Shown here in pieces: positions 16,623 to 25,844 of a stretch of 64,000 nucleotides of DNA. The stretch is from contig DASYHP010000077.1 in the NCBI GenBank assembly GCA_035998495.1, positions 1 through 64,000 on the forward strand. The letters are read 5' to 3'. A model generated the notes under the pieces. The model saw nothing but the letters and a program-made list of their open reading frames with translations. It was not told the origin of the DNA and ran no database searches. This DNA is from Mesorhizobium_B sp035998495 (GTDB lineage: Bacteria; Pseudomonadota; Alphaproteobacteria; Rhizobiales; Rhizobiaceae). Every line of letters starts with the position of its first letter. Position 1 is the stretch's first letter. The position numbers were made by a program, and so were the translations under genes.

Positions 16623-17519
16623 ATGCCGGACCGGCTGCTCCCCCCGCTCGCCGCGATCCGCGTCTTCGAGGCCGCCGCACGGCTCAGAAGCTTCACCAAG
16701 GCGGCGCGGGAGCTCGGCATGACGCAGGCGGCCGTGAGCTACCAGATCAAGGTTTTGGAGGAGCGCGTCGGCGCGCCCTTGTTCCTGCGCCAGCCCCGCC
16801 AGGTGGCGCTCACGCAGGTGGGCGCGCGGCTTGCGCCCGCCGTGACGGCGGCCTTCGAACAGTTGGCCGAGGCCTATGCGGCCGCGCGCGGCGCGTCGGG
16901 CGGCGTGCTGCGCGTCACCACCGTGCTGACCTTCGCCTCGCACTGGCTGGCGCGGCGGCTGGGCGCGTTCCAGATGGCGCATCCCGACATCGCCGTGCGG
17001 CTCGACACGTCGCAGCACATGCTCGACTTTTCCCGCGACGAGGTGGACGTGGCGATCCGCACCGGCGATGGCGATTGGCCAGGCCTGGAAGCGCATTTCC
17101 TCATGCCCGCCGACTTCTCGCCCATGCTGAGCCCCAAGCTCGCCGAGCGCGCGGGCGGCCTCAGCGAGCCGGCCGACCTCCTCAAGCTGCCCCTCCTCGA
17201 TCCGCGCGACCCCTGGTGGCGGGAATGGTTCGCGCTGGCGGGCGTGGAGGCGGACGATCTCGGCAAGCGTCCCGACACGGGCCTGGGCTCCCAGGCGCAT
17301 GAGGCGGCCGCGGCCATGGCGGGTCAGGGGGTCGCGATCCTGACGCCCGCCTTCTATGCCCAGGAGCTCGCCGAGGGCCGCCTCGTCCAACCCTTTGCGC
17401 TGAGGGGCTCGAACCCCTGCGGCTATTGGCTCGCCTACCCCAAGGCCAGACGCAACGCGCCGGCGATCCGCGCCTTTCGCGAGTGGCTGCTGCCGCAGTT
17501 CGCCAACGCGGCGAATTGA
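16623..17519 (+). CDS. LysR-family transcriptional regulator (GcvA-like)
   Basis: The 298-residue product has the N-terminal helix-turn-helix LPPLAAIRVFEAAARLRSFTKAA..LGMTQAAVSYQIK, followed by a periplasmic-binding-like effector domain with FQMAHPDIAVRLDT and DFSRDEVDVAIRTG. These features are typical of the GcvA subgroup. The SDR gene follows 60 bp downstream in the same direction and is its most likely partner or target; the small basic gene is divergent. ATG 16623 is used instead of the adjacent TTG 16620. Confidence 0.9.
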   Translation: MPDRLLPPLAAIRVFEAAARLRSFTKAARELGMTQAAVSYQIKVLEERVGAPLFLRQPRQVALTQVGARLAPAVTAAFEQLAEAYAAARGASGGVLRVTTVLTFASHWLARRLGAFQMAHPDIAVRLDTSQHMLDFSRDEVDVAIRTGDGDWPGLEAHFLMPADFSPMLSPKLAERAGGLSEPADLLKLPLLDPRDPWWREWFALAGVEADDLGKRPDTGLGSQAHEAAAAMAGQGVAILTPAFYAQELAEGRLVQPFALRGSNPCGYWLAYPKARRNAPAIRAFREWLLPQFANAAN

Positions 17520-17579
17520 AACGTCTCGACTTCCCACGTCCCCGCGGCCATTCTCCGCGCTCGACTCGAGGGAGCGAGC

Positions 17580-18371
17580 ATGGATCTGGGGCTCAAGGGG
17601 AAGGTGGCGGCGATCACCGGCGGCAGCGTCGGCATCGGCTTGGGCGTGGCGGAAGCCTTCGCGCGCGAGGGCGCGGCGGTTGCGATCTGCGCGCGGGGGG
17701 CCGAGCGGGTCGAGGCGGAGGCCGCCCGGATCGCCTCCGAGCACGGCGTCGGGACGCTGGGCGTGGCCTGCGACGTGGCGACGGCGGAGGGCGCGAGCGC
17801 CTTTGTCGAGGCGGTGCGGGAGAAATGGGGCGGGGCCGACATCCTTGTCAACAATGCCGGCACGGGCTCCAACGAGACGATCCAGGACGCGCCCGACGAG
17901 AAGTGGCAGGCTTATTGGGAGCTGCATGTCATGGCGGCCGTGCGGCTCGCCCGCGGCTTCGTGCCCATGATGCGGTCACGCGGCGGGGGCGCGATCCTCC
18001 ACAACGCCTCGATCTGCGCGGTGCAGCCGCTCTGGTACGAGCCGATCTACAACGTCACCAAGGCCGCGCTGATGATGTTCTCGAAGAACCTCGCCAACGA
18101 GGTCATCAAGGACAATATCCGCGTCAACTGCGTCAATCCCGGCCTGATCCTGACGCCGGATTGGGTGAAGACGGCCAAAGAGCTCACGGAAGGCTCGGGC
18201 GGCGATTACCGAGCCTATCTCCAGTCGGTCGCCGACGAGCACGCGCCCATCAAACGCTTCGGCACGGTGGAGGAGTTGGCGAACTTCTTCGTCTTTCTGT
18301 GCTCGGACCGCGCCTCCTACTGCGTCGGATCCACCTATTTCGTGGACGGCGGCATGCTGAGGACGGAGTGA
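17580..18371 (+). CDS. Short-chain dehydrogenase/reductase (FabG-like)
   Basis: The 263-residue product shows a classical SDR core: TGGSVGIG cofactor loop, NNAGTG, catalytic Ser in HNASICA, and Tyr/Lys in YNVTKAAL; it ends FVDGGMLRTE. GGAG lies before ATG 17580 (GAGGGAGCG). The WYEPIYNV variation around the active site is not the fatty-acid FabG consensus, so it more likely acts on a small hydroxy compound. It follows the LysR gene and ends 5 bp before the convergent murJ stop. Confidence 0.88.
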   Translation: MDLGLKGKVAAITGGSVGIGLGVAEAFAREGAAVAICARGAERVEAEAARIASEHGVGTLGVACDVATAEGASAFVEAVREKWGGADILVNNAGTGSNETIQDAPDEKWQAYWELHVMAAVRLARGFVPMMRSRGGGAILHNASICAVQPLWYEPIYNVTKAALMMFSKNLANEVIKDNIRVNCVNPGLILTPDWVKTAKELTEGSGGDYRAYLQSVADEHAPIKRFGTVEELANFFVFLCSDRASYCVGSTYFVDGGMLRTE

Positions 18372-18375
18372 GCGC

Positions 18376-19968
18376 CTATTCCGTCGGGCTCGGGGGCGGA
18401 GCGGCCGGGCCTTTGCGCCGCAGGACTCGCCGGAGCATCTGGTTGTCCGCCGCGCCCAGCGCGAACACCAGCGCGAAATAGAGCACCATGGCGCCGAACA
18501 CGATCGCGCCGATCGCGGCGGCCTGGCTCAGCACCGGCGCCGCCGAGTTGAGCCAGGGCTGGACATAAGGCAGCGCGAACCAGATGGCTGCGCCCATCAG
18601 CGCCGCCGCCAGCATCAGGCGCGGCACGCGGCTGTAGAGCGCCCGATCACCCTGCCAGTGGCCGCGGCGCATCAGGCCGAACAGCAGGAGAGCCGCGTTG
18701 AGCCAGCCCGCCGTGGCTTCCGCCGCGGCGATTCCCGCCTCCTCCAGCCGCGGAAAGAGCAGGATGGCGAGCGTCACATTCGCCACAACGGACACGCCTG
18801 CGAAGATCATCGGCGTGCGCGTGTCCTCGCGCGCAAAGAAGCCGGGCGTGAAGGCCTTTATCAGCACGAAGGCGGGCAGGCCCAACCCGTAGACGGCGAG
18901 CGCCGCGGCCACCGACTCGGTCGTTTCGGGCGTGAACGCGCCGCGCTCGTAGAGAAAGCGCACGATCTCGTCCGACATCACGAGGATGGCCGCCGCCGCC
19001 GGCAGGGTCAAAAGCAGCGTGAACTCGACGGAACGGTTCTGCAGGCCCGCGGCTTCCCGGTCCGCGCCGCCCTTCAGCGCCCGCGCCAGCTCGGGCAGGA
19101 GCACCACGCCAACGGCGACGCCGACCACGCCGAGCGGCAACTGGTAGACGCGGTCGGCATATTGCAGCACCGCGATCGCCCCGTCCTTGGTGGAGGCGAT
19201 GATCTGGCCGATCACGAGGTTGATCTGGGTGATGCCGCCGGTGACGGCGGCCGGAAAGGCGAGCCAAAGGAGCCGCTTCACGTTCGGCGTGAGACGCGGG
19301 CGTCGGAAGCCGATGCGGATGCCCGCCGCCCGCACGGCGATGCCGACGATCACGAGCTGCACCACGCCGGCCGCGAGCACGCCCCAGGCCATGGCATAGC
19401 CCACGGCAAGCGCGTCCGCCCCCTCCCACCAGGCATAGGCCAGCACGGCGATCAGGATGATGTTGAGGAAGACGGGCGCGATCGCCGCGGCGAAATAGCG
19501 GCGCAAGGAATTCAGCATCCCGCTCATCATGGCGCCGAGCGACATGCAGATGAGGTAGGGGAACATGATCGCCGAGAGCCAGATCGTGGTCTCAAGCTTC
19601 TGCGCGTCGTCCGCGAAGCCCGGCGCGAGCACGTAGGCGACCAGCCAGGGCATGGCGAGTTCGATGCCGATCGTCAGGGCGATCAGCGCCGTGAAGAGCA
19701 CCCCAAAAACTTCCTCGGAGAAGCGGCGCGCGCCGTCCAGGCCGTTGACCTCGATCTCCTTGGCGAAGAGCGGCACGAAGGCGGCGTTGAACGCGCCCTC
19801 GGCGAAGAGCCGGCGGAACAGGTTGGGCAGGCGGAAGGCGGCGTAGAAGGCGTCGGCCACCGGCCCCGCGCCCAGCGCCGCGGCCATCAGCATCTCGCGG
19901 GTGAAGCCGAGCAGGCGGGAGGCGAGCGTGCCCGAGGCGACGGTGGCGAATTTCTTGACGAGGCTCAC
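18376..19968 (-). CDS. murJ: Lipid II flippase MurJ (MviN)
   Basis: The 530-residue protein has 14 expected membrane helices. Family signatures are visible: SRLLGFTREMLMAAALGAG, DAFYAAFRLPNLFRRLFAEGAFNAAFVPLF, and QINLVIGQIIAS. It moves lipid II across the inner membrane for peptidoglycan synthesis. GTG 19968 is the start that gives the canonical MSLVKKFATVAS opening. It begins 17 bp after the glnD stop, the glnD-murJ order usual in Hyphomicrobiales. In many relatives trpS follows at once; here it is 10 kb away. Confidence 0.95.
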   Translation of the reverse strand: MSLVKKFATVASGTLASRLLGFTREMLMAAALGAGPVADAFYAAFRLPNLFRRLFAEGAFNAAFVPLFAKEIEVNGLDGARRFSEEVFGVLFTALIALTIGIELAMPWLVAYVLAPGFADDAQKLETTIWLSAIMFPYLICMSLGAMMSGMLNSLRRYFAAAIAPVFLNIILIAVLAYAWWEGADALAVGYAMAWGVLAAGVVQLVIVGIAVRAAGIRIGFRRPRLTPNVKRLLWLAFPAAVTGGITQINLVIGQIIASTKDGAIAVLQYADRVYQLPLGVVGVAVGVVLLPELARALKGGADREAAGLQNRSVEFTLLLTLPAAAAILVMSDEIVRFLYERGAFTPETTESVAAALAVYGLGLPAFVLIKAFTPGFFAREDTRTPMIFAGVSVVANVTLAILLFPRLEEAGIAAAEATAGWLNAALLLFGLMRRGHWQGDRALYSRVPRLMLAAALMGAAIWFALPYVQPWLNSAAPVLSQAAAIGAIVFGAMVLYFALVFALGAADNQMLRRVLRRKGPAAPPPSPTE

Positions 19969-19985
19969 GGATCGGGTCGTCCGGG

Positions 19986-22757
19986 TCAGGTGGCAGCGTG
20001 GGCGCGGGGGGAGCCGCCGTCCAGCACGGACACGAGCCGCTCCCTTATGGCCTGGATGCGGGCGGGGTTCTCGATCTTGGCGCCCGTCAGGTCGGTCACG
20101 TAGAAGGTGTCCACCACCTTCTCGCCGAAGGTGGTGATGTGGGCCGAGGCGATGTCGAGCGACAGGTCCGAAAGCGCGCCGGTGATCTCCGACAGCAGGC
20201 CGGGACGGTCGAGCCCCGTCACCTCGACCACGGAGAAGCGGTTGGAGAGCGCGTTGCGGATCACCGCCTGCGGTGTGATCGAGAAGGCCCTTGCGCCGCG
20301 CTTTGGCCTGGCGCGCCTGGCGATCACGTCCTTGAGCCGGGCCTTTCCCGACAGCACGTCCTCGATCAGCCGGCCCACGCGCTCCGCTCTGCGGCTCTCG
20401 TCTTCGTCGCGGTCGAACTCGCGCGCGATCAGGATGGTGTCGAGCGCGCGTCCGTCGGTGGTCGTGAAGATGCTCGCGGAAACGATGTTGCCCCCGGCGG
20501 CGGCGCAGGCGCCGGCGATCACCGAGAGCAGCCGGGGATGATCGGGCGCGAGCACGGTGATGACGGTGACGGCCTCGAAGCGGCGCGTCTCGACCGCGGT
20601 CGCCAGTCGCTTGCCCCCTTCTTCCGCCTCGTGGATGAAGCGGGCATGGCGGAGCTGGTCCGTGAGGTCCACCGAAAGCAGGTAGTTGTCGTAGTGCAGC
20701 GCGACCAGCGCTTTTCGCGCGGGTTCGTCCCAATCGGCAAGCGCCGCTTCCAGCGCCTCGCGCGCGTCCGCCGCCCGCGCCGCGCGCGACACCTCCGAGA
20801 AGCCGCCGGTCAAGAGAAGCTCGGTCTCGCCATAAAGCGTGCGCAGGAGCTGGCCCTTCCAGCCGTTCCACACGCCGGGGCCGACGCCGCGGATGTCGCA
20901 GACCGTCAGCACCAGGAGCAGCTTCAGGCGCTCCACGGTCTGCACCACGCCTGCGAAATCGTCGATGGTCTTGCGATCGGTGAGGTCGCGCGTCTGCGCG
21001 GTCATGGACATCAGGAGGTGATGCTCGATCAGCCAGGCGACCGTCTCGGAGTCCTCGGCCGACAGGCCCATGGCCGGGCAGATTTTTCGCGCGAGCGCCG
21101 CGCCGGCTGTGGAGTGGTCCGCGCTGCTTTTCGCCACGTCGTGCAGGAGCACGGCCACGTAAAGCGGCACGCGCCTGTGGCGCAAATCGGGCATGAGCGA
21201 ATGCGACAGCGGGTGGATGTCCTCGCTCCCGCCCTTCTCCAGTTCGGCCAGCACGCCCACGCAGCGGATCAGGTGCTCGTCCACCGTGTAATGGTGGTAG
21301 AGCGAGAACTGCATCATGGCCGTGATCTCGCCGAAGGCGGGGATCAGCCGGCCGAGCAGGCCCGCCTCGTTCATGCGGCGCAGGTTGAGCTCGGGGTCGC
21401 GCTCGGAGGTGAGGAGGTCGAGGAAGAGGCGGTTCGCCTCCGTGTTGCCCCGCAAGCGCCGGTCCACCAGCGACCAGGAGCGGGTGAGGAGCTTCAGCGC
21501 ATCGGGATGGATGTCGGCCTCCTGCCGATCGGCCGTCCAGAACAGGCGCAGCATGTTGACGGGATCGCGCCGAAAGGCGTTCTCGTCGGCGATGTTGACC
21601 CGGCCGTTGTCGAGCAGGAAGTCGCCGTCGAGTTTTTGGACCCGCGGCCGCCGTGATCGGAAGAAGCGCCCAAGGCCCCAGACGGGCTTGGCCTGCTCGG
21701 CCTCGAGGCCCGCGCAGAAGATGCGGGTCAAGTCGCCCACTTCCTTGGCCGTCAAAAAGTAGGCCTTCATGAATCGCTCGACCACGGAGAAGCCCATGCC
21801 GGGCTCTTCGTCCTCGGCCCCCTCCGGCCGGCCATAGCCCATGCGGCTCGCGATCTCGCGCTGGATGTCGAAATGCAGCCGCTCCTCGGCCTTGCCCGCG
21901 AGGACATGCATGTGGCAGCGCACCGCCCACAGGAAGTCTTCGGCTCGCAAGAAGCGGCGATACTCGTCCGCCGTGAACACGCCCTTCTCCACGAGTTCGC
22001 TACCGTCCCGCACGCGGTAAAAGTATTTGCCGATCCAAAACAGGGTCTGCAGGTCGCGCAGGCCCCCTTTGCCGTCCTTGACGTTGGGCTCCACGAGATA
22101 GCGGCTTTCGCCGACCCGCCGGTGGCGCTCGTCGCGCTCGGCGAGCTTTTCCTGCGCGTAAGTTCCGCCCGTGCCCGCCACCACCTCGCGGTCGAAGCGC
22201 GTCATCAGCCGCTCGAACAGCTCCTTCGAGCCGCCGAGGTGGCGCGCCTCGAGAATCGCCGTGCGGACGGTCATGTCGGACAGCGAAAGCTTCAGGCATT
22301 CCTCGACGGTGCGCGTGGCGTGGCCCACCTTCAGGCCCAGGTCCCACAGCGCGTAGAGCACCCGCTCCACCTGGGCATGATCGTCCGGGGTCTGGCGGCC
22401 GGGCAGCACGAAAAGGAGGTCGATGTCGGAATGGGGCGCGAGCGTGCCCCGCCCATAGCCGCCCACGGCGAGGAGCGACATGCCCGACTCGTTCCGGCCG
22501 CCTGCGTCGAACCCCTCGAACAGCGCGCGGACGATCGTGTCGAGCTCGGCCGAAAGGAACTCGGCGCAGGCGCGTCCGCCGCTTTCCTTCAGCACGGCTT
22601 CGGCCTGGCGGCGGCCGGCAGTCAGCTTTTCCTTCAGGCCGGGCGCCGAAGCGCGCAGGCTCGCCTCCGCCGCGCGGGACCCGCCCCCTCGCGGGGGGCG
22701 GCGCGCGGCGGCCTCCGGCTTGTCTGTCTTCACTGCCCTGGCGCCGCGATCGTCCAC
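19986..22757 (-). CDS. glnD: Bifunctional PII uridylyltransferase/uridylyl-removing enzyme GlnD
   Basis: The 923-residue product has the nucleotidyltransferase motif GGYGRGTLAPHSDIDLLF, a helical domain with YLVEPNVKDGKGGLRDLQ, an HD domain with LLHDVAKSS and two C-terminal ACT domains beginning VTVITVLAPDHPR and SVVEVTGLDRPGLL. It adds UMP to PII proteins when glutamine is low and removes it when high, so it is the primary nitrogen sensor. GTG 22757 has GAGG 5 nt upstream; an ATG at 22820 would add 21 residues with no ribosome site. It is co-transcribed with murJ. Confidence 0.95.
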   Translation of the reverse strand: MDDRGARAVKTDKPEAAARRPPRGGGSRAAEASLRASAPGLKEKLTAGRRQAEAVLKESGGRACAEFLSAELDTIVRALFEGFDAGGRNESGMSLLAVGGYGRGTLAPHSDIDLLFVLPGRQTPDDHAQVERVLYALWDLGLKVGHATRTVEECLKLSLSDMTVRTAILEARHLGGSKELFERLMTRFDREVVAGTGGTYAQEKLAERDERHRRVGESRYLVEPNVKDGKGGLRDLQTLFWIGKYFYRVRDGSELVEKGVFTADEYRRFLRAEDFLWAVRCHMHVLAGKAEERLHFDIQREIASRMGYGRPEGAEDEEPGMGFSVVERFMKAYFLTAKEVGDLTRIFCAGLEAEQAKPVWGLGRFFRSRRPRVQKLDGDFLLDNGRVNIADENAFRRDPVNMLRLFWTADRQEADIHPDALKLLTRSWSLVDRRLRGNTEANRLFLDLLTSERDPELNLRRMNEAGLLGRLIPAFGEITAMMQFSLYHHYTVDEHLIRCVGVLAELEKGGSEDIHPLSHSLMPDLRHRRVPLYVAVLLHDVAKSSADHSTAGAALARKICPAMGLSAEDSETVAWLIEHHLLMSMTAQTRDLTDRKTIDDFAGVVQTVERLKLLLVLTVCDIRGVGPGVWNGWKGQLLRTLYGETELLLTGGFSEVSRAARAADAREALEAALADWDEPARKALVALHYDNYLLSVDLTDQLRHARFIHEAEEGGKRLATAVETRRFEAVTVITVLAPDHPRLLSVIAGACAAAGGNIVSASIFTTTDGRALDTILIAREFDRDEDESRRAERVGRLIEDVLSGKARLKDVIARRARPKRGARAFSITPQAVIRNALSNRFSVVEVTGLDRPGLLSEITGALSDLSLDIASAHITTFGEKVVDTFYVTDLTGAKIENPARIQAIRERLVSVLDGGSPRAHAAT

Positions 22758-22831
22758 GCCGGCCTCATACCGGCTGCCGCGGCAAAAGGGAAATGGGGAG
22801 ATGCCTCGCCGCCGCCACATGCTCCGGGCCG

Positions 22832-22882
22832 AAACGGCCGCGATTTTTCGGCTCGCGGACCTTCGGTCCGGGGTCAGGCTCC
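22832..22882. repeat. Dispersed palindromic intergenic element, diverged copy I
   Basis: GATTTTTCGGCTCGCGGACC TTCGGTCC-type sequence with GGACC/GGTCC arms shares the GCGGACC and TTTTCGG blocks of the copies at 57134 and 62464. It is strongly diverged; membership is tentative. Confidence 0.3.
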
Positions 22883-22889
22883 AAAAGCG

Positions 22890-22913
22890 AAAGGGCTCCC
22901 GAAGGAGCCCTTT
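22890..22913 (-). terminator. Rho-independent terminator after hsp20-DUF1150
   Basis: AAAGGGCTCC (22890-22899) pairs perfectly with GGAGCCCTTT (22904-22913) around a CGAA loop. On the minus strand it lies 58 bp after the DUF1150 stop and ends in TTTCGCTTTT, so it should stop that transcript before glnD. Confidence 0.8.
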
Positions 22914-22970
22914 GGAAATGGAGCGGAGGGGCCGGGTCTGGCCCGGCCCACACCATTCAGCCTCGCGCCG

Positions 22971-23225
22971 TCAGTGGATAGCGACGGGCGTCAGGTCGTT
23001 CTCGAAGGCGCCCGCGATGGCGCGGTCGCGCTCGTCCGACAGGAGGATCGGCTGGCCGTTGGCCGCGAACAGCGCCCACAGGCGCACGCCCGGCGCGATC
23101 TCCGGCAGGCTGGGGAACTTCAGCTTGAGCTCCTCGCTCCTCATCTCGCGGAGATAGGCCACCACGCCCTCGCCAAGTCCGGCGAGCTCCGCGGTGGAGA
23201 GAGGGGATTGGTCCTGGGTCATCAT
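22971..23225 (-). CDS. DUF1150 family protein
   Basis: The 84-residue product contains GLGEGVVAYLREM and RLWALFAANGQPILLSDER, typical of DUF1150, a small family that in Hyphomicrobiales is regularly encoded next to an Hsp20 gene. GGAGG lies 3-4 nt before ATG 23225. It follows the small heat-shock gene by 77 bp on the same strand and is closed by a terminator, so the pair forms a two-gene heat-inducible unit. The biochemical role is unknown. Confidence 0.85.
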   Translation of the reverse strand: MMTQDQSPLSTAELAGLGEGVVAYLREMRSEELKLKFPSLPEIAPGVRLWALFAANGQPILLSDERDRAIAGAFENDLTPVAIH

Positions 23226-23302
23226 GAGCCTCCTGTCGGGGGGTCCCTACGCGATGCAATTCTCCGCCCACGAACTTGGTTCCGGCGGGGTCGCCCAAAG
23301 GG

Positions 23303-23725
23303 TTACTCTTTCACAGAAATGTTGATCTTTCTTGTCTTTTTCTCGGGCTCCGGCCGGTCGAGGTCGATGGCGAGAAGCCCGTTCCTCAGCTCCGCGCCGA
23401 TCACCCGCATGCCGTCGGCGAGCACGAAGGAGCGCTGGAAAGCCCTCGCGGCGATGCCGCGGTGGAGGAACTCGCGCCCCTCCTCGTCCGCCTGCCGGCC
23501 GCGCACCGCGAGCTGGTTGTCCTCGGTCGCGACTTCGAGATCGCTTTCGGAGAACCCGGCCACCGCCAGGGTGATCCGAAGCCTTGTGGCGCCGTCGGGT
23601 CCGCGCAGCCGCTCCACATTGTAGGGCGGGTAGGAATCGCCGGATTTCGCCAGGCGCTCCAGCGTCTTTTCCATGGAATCGAAGCCCAGGAGAAGCGGGC
23701 TCGAAAAAGGCGTCATGCGACTCAT
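23303..23725 (-). CDS. Small heat-shock protein, Hsp20/alpha-crystallin family
   Basis: The 140-residue IbpA-type chaperone begins MSRMTPFSSPLLLGFDSMEK. The alpha-crystallin domain covers about residues 35-130, with LAVAGFSESDLEV, a FLHRGIAARAFQRSF strand and the C-terminal KINISVKE in place of a clear I-x-I anchor (INI present). It holds unfolding proteins for DnaK/ClpB. GAGGA lies 4 nt before the ATG and is itself locked in a hairpin (see the ROSE-like element), so translation is probably opened by heat. Confidence 0.9.
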   Translation of the reverse strand: MSRMTPFSSPLLLGFDSMEKTLERLAKSGDSYPPYNVERLRGPDGATRLRITLAVAGFSESDLEVATEDNQLAVRGRQADEEGREFLHRGIAARAFQRSFVLADGMRVIGAELRNGLLAIDLDRPEPEKKTRKINISVKE

Positions 23726-23727
23726 CG

Positions 23728-23800
23728 TGTCCTCGAAAACGAGCGACAATCTCGGCAGGAGACCCGAAGCCGGCATTCCCCCGCAGAGCCCTGATATGGT
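23728..23800 (-). promoter_or_regulatory. ROSE-like RNA thermometer in the hsp20 leader
   Basis: In the mRNA the segment 23748-23728 reads UGUCGCUCG-UUUU-CGAGGACA. It folds into an eight-pair hairpin with one bulged G, in which the Shine-Dalgarno GAGGA is fully paired. The UCGCU opposite AGGA with a bulged G is the hallmark of the last hairpin of ROSE elements, which melt at heat-shock temperature. Upstream leader sequence to about 23800 can form further hairpins (GCCGGCUUCGGGUC). The upper limit of the element is a guess. Confidence 0.65.
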
Positions 23801-23879
23801 TTCCATCCCGGGGCTTTGCAAGGTCGAGGCAAGCCGCTAGGCGGAGGCGACGAAGCTCAAGCCGGAACGGGGAAACGTT

Positions 23880-24824
23880 TTGCCGCAGAGGAAAATCATC
23901 ATCGACACCGATCCCGGCCAGGACGACGCCATGGCGCTGCTGCTCGCCTTTGCGAGCCCCGACGAGCTCGACATCCTGGGCCTGACCGCGGTGGCCGGCA
24001 ACGTGCCGCTTGATCTCACCGAGCTGAACGCGCGAAAGATCTGCGAGCTGGCGGGCCGGCCGGACGCGAGAGTGTTTCGCGGGGCCGACCGGCCGCTCCT
24101 CCACAAGCTCGTCACGGCCGAGCATGTGCATGGCCGCACCGGCCTCGACGGGCCGGACCTGCCCGAGCCGACCATGCCCCTGCAGGAGGAGCATGCCGTC
24201 GATTTCATCATCCGCACGCTTCTGGAGGAGGCGCCCGGCACAGTCACCCTCTGCCCGCTCGGGCCGCTCACCAACATCGCCATGGCCCTGATCCGCGCGC
24301 CCGAGATCGCGCCGCGCATCGGCGAGATCGTGCTGATGGGCGGGGGCTTCTTCGAGGGCGGCAACATCACGCCCACGGCCGAGTTCAACATCTTCGTCGA
24401 TCCGCAGGCCGCGCAGATCGTGTTCCGGTGCGGCGCGCCGATCGTGATGATGCCGCTCGACGTGACGCACAAGGCGCTGACCACGCGGGCGCGGGTCGGG
24501 CGCTTCCGCGACATGGGCACGAAGGCGGGCGAGGCGTCGGCCGCGCTGCTCGACTTCTTCGAGCGCTTCGACGTGGAGAAATACGGCACCGACGGCGGGC
24601 CGCTGCATGACCCATGCGTGATCGCCTATCTCATCAGGCCCGAGCTGTTTGGGGGCCGCCGCTGCAATGTGGAGGTGGAGACCGCCTCCGAGCTGACCAT
24701 GGGCATGACGGTGGTGGACTGGTGGGGCGTCACCGACCGCCCCAAGAACGCGCTGGTGATGCGCGACGTGGACGCCGACGGGTTCTTCGAGCTGCTGACG
24801 GAGCGGGTGGGGCGGCTCTCCTGA
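23880..24824 (+). CDS. Inosine/uridine-preferring nucleoside hydrolase (IunH/Rih-like)
   Basis: The 314-residue product opens with the calcium and ribose-binding motif DTDPGQDDA (residues 9-17; Gln replaces the usual Ile or Val). It also has the GGGFFEGGNITPTAEFN core (Asn contacts ribose), VTHKALTT and a C-terminal HDPCVIAYL. It splits ribonucleosides into base and ribose for salvage. The start is TTG 23880, preceded by GGGGAAA; no ATG fits. It is divergent from hsp20. Confidence 0.9.
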   Translation: MPQRKIIIDTDPGQDDAMALLLAFASPDELDILGLTAVAGNVPLDLTELNARKICELAGRPDARVFRGADRPLLHKLVTAEHVHGRTGLDGPDLPEPTMPLQEEHAVDFIIRTLLEEAPGTVTLCPLGPLTNIAMALIRAPEIAPRIGEIVLMGGGFFEGGNITPTAEFNIFVDPQAAQIVFRCGAPIVMMPLDVTHKALTTRARVGRFRDMGTKAGEASAALLDFFERFDVEKYGTDGGPLHDPCVIAYLIRPELFGGRRCNVEVETASELTMGMTVVDWWGVTDRPKNALVMRDVDADGFFELLTERVGRLS

Positions 24825-24861
24825 AGCGCTCGGCCTTCTCGCACAAAAGAAGGCGGGGCGC

Positions 24862-25746
24862 TCACGCCCTCGCCGCCATCCGCCCCGCCTCCCATCCCAG
24901 GATCGCCCGCTTGCGCGTCAGGCCCCAGTGATAGCCCGTGAGCGCCCCCGACGAGCCCACCGCCCGGTGGCAGGGCACCACGAAGGAGACGGGGTTGGCG
25001 CCCACCGCCGCCCCCACCGCGCGGCTGGCTCTCGGCGCGCCCAGCTCTTTCGCGAGCGCGCCATAGCTCGTCAGCCGGCGCATGGGCACCTTCAGCAGCG
25101 CGTCCCACACCCGCACCTGAAAATCCGTGCCGATGAGCACCACACGCAAGGGCTCGTCGGCGCGCCAGCGCGAGGGCTCGAACACCCGCGCGGCGTAAGG
25201 GGCGGTCGCCGCCGAATCCTCGACGAACTGCGCTCGGGGCCAGCGGCGCGTCATATCGGCCAATGCCGCCGCCTCTTCGCCCGCGTCGGCGAAGGCGAGG
25301 CCACACAAGCCCCGCTCGGTCGCCATCACCAGCGCCGTGCCGAAGGGCGAGGGGTGGAACCCCCAACGCACCGTCAGGCCTTCGCCCTTGAGCTTGTAGT
25401 CGCCCGGCGTGATCGCCTCATGCGTCACGAACAGGTCGTGCAGCCGGCCGGGCCCCGACATGCCGACCTCGAACGCCGCGTCCAAGAGCGGCGCGCCCGC
25501 GTCCAGCAGTTTTCGCGCATGGTTCAGCGTGACAGCCTGCAGGAACGCCTTGGGCGAGAGCCCCGCCCATCGCGTGAACAGCTTCTGCAGGCCCGTGGGC
25601 GTTTCGCCGACCTCCGCCGCGAGGTCCTCCAGCGAGGGCTGGGCCTGGTAGTCGAGCGAGATCTTTTCGATCACCCGGCGCACCACCTCGTAGTCGGGGC
25701 CGCAAGGGGTGACGTCTTTGAGCAGGATGGGGGCATGGGCGTTCAT
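24862..25746 (-). CDS. AraC-domain/O6-methylguanine-DNA methyltransferase (Ada-like without the zinc domain)
   Basis: In the 294-residue product residues 20-115 form an AraC-type helix-turn-helix (LEDLAAEVGETPTGLQKLFTRW). The rest is an Ogt domain with the acceptor Cys in SFVVPCHRAVG and SYGALAKELGAPRASRAVG. The N-terminal phosphotriester-repair zinc domain of E. coli Ada is absent. It transfers the methyl from O6-methylguanine to itself and may also act as a regulator. GAGGAG lies upstream of ATG 25746. Confidence 0.92.
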   Translation of the reverse strand: MNAHAPILLKDVTPCGPDYEVVRRVIEKISLDYQAQPSLEDLAAEVGETPTGLQKLFTRWAGLSPKAFLQAVTLNHARKLLDAGAPLLDAAFEVGMSGPGRLHDLFVTHEAITPGDYKLKGEGLTVRWGFHPSPFGTALVMATERGLCGLAFADAGEEAAALADMTRRWPRAQFVEDSAATAPYAARVFEPSRWRADEPLRVVLIGTDFQVRVWDALLKVPMRRLTSYGALAKELGAPRASRAVGAAVGANPVSFVVPCHRAVGSSGALTGYHWGLTRKRAILGWEAGRMAARA

Positions 25747-25844
25747 TTCTGGCGCTCCTCTGCATTCACGTTGCGCCCACTATCGCCCCGGCTTGCCCGC
25801 GCCGCCACCCGATTCCTGCAACTTGGCCAATCAAGGAAAAGAGG

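Noticed and set aside
16254..17927. A 557-codon minus-strand frame across the LysR gene
   Set aside because: It is antisense to clear LysR and SDR genes, has low-complexity Arg/Gly/His composition and matches no family.
19998..21656. A 552-codon plus-strand frame
   Set aside because: It is the antisense of glnD, whose domains are unmistakable on the other strand.
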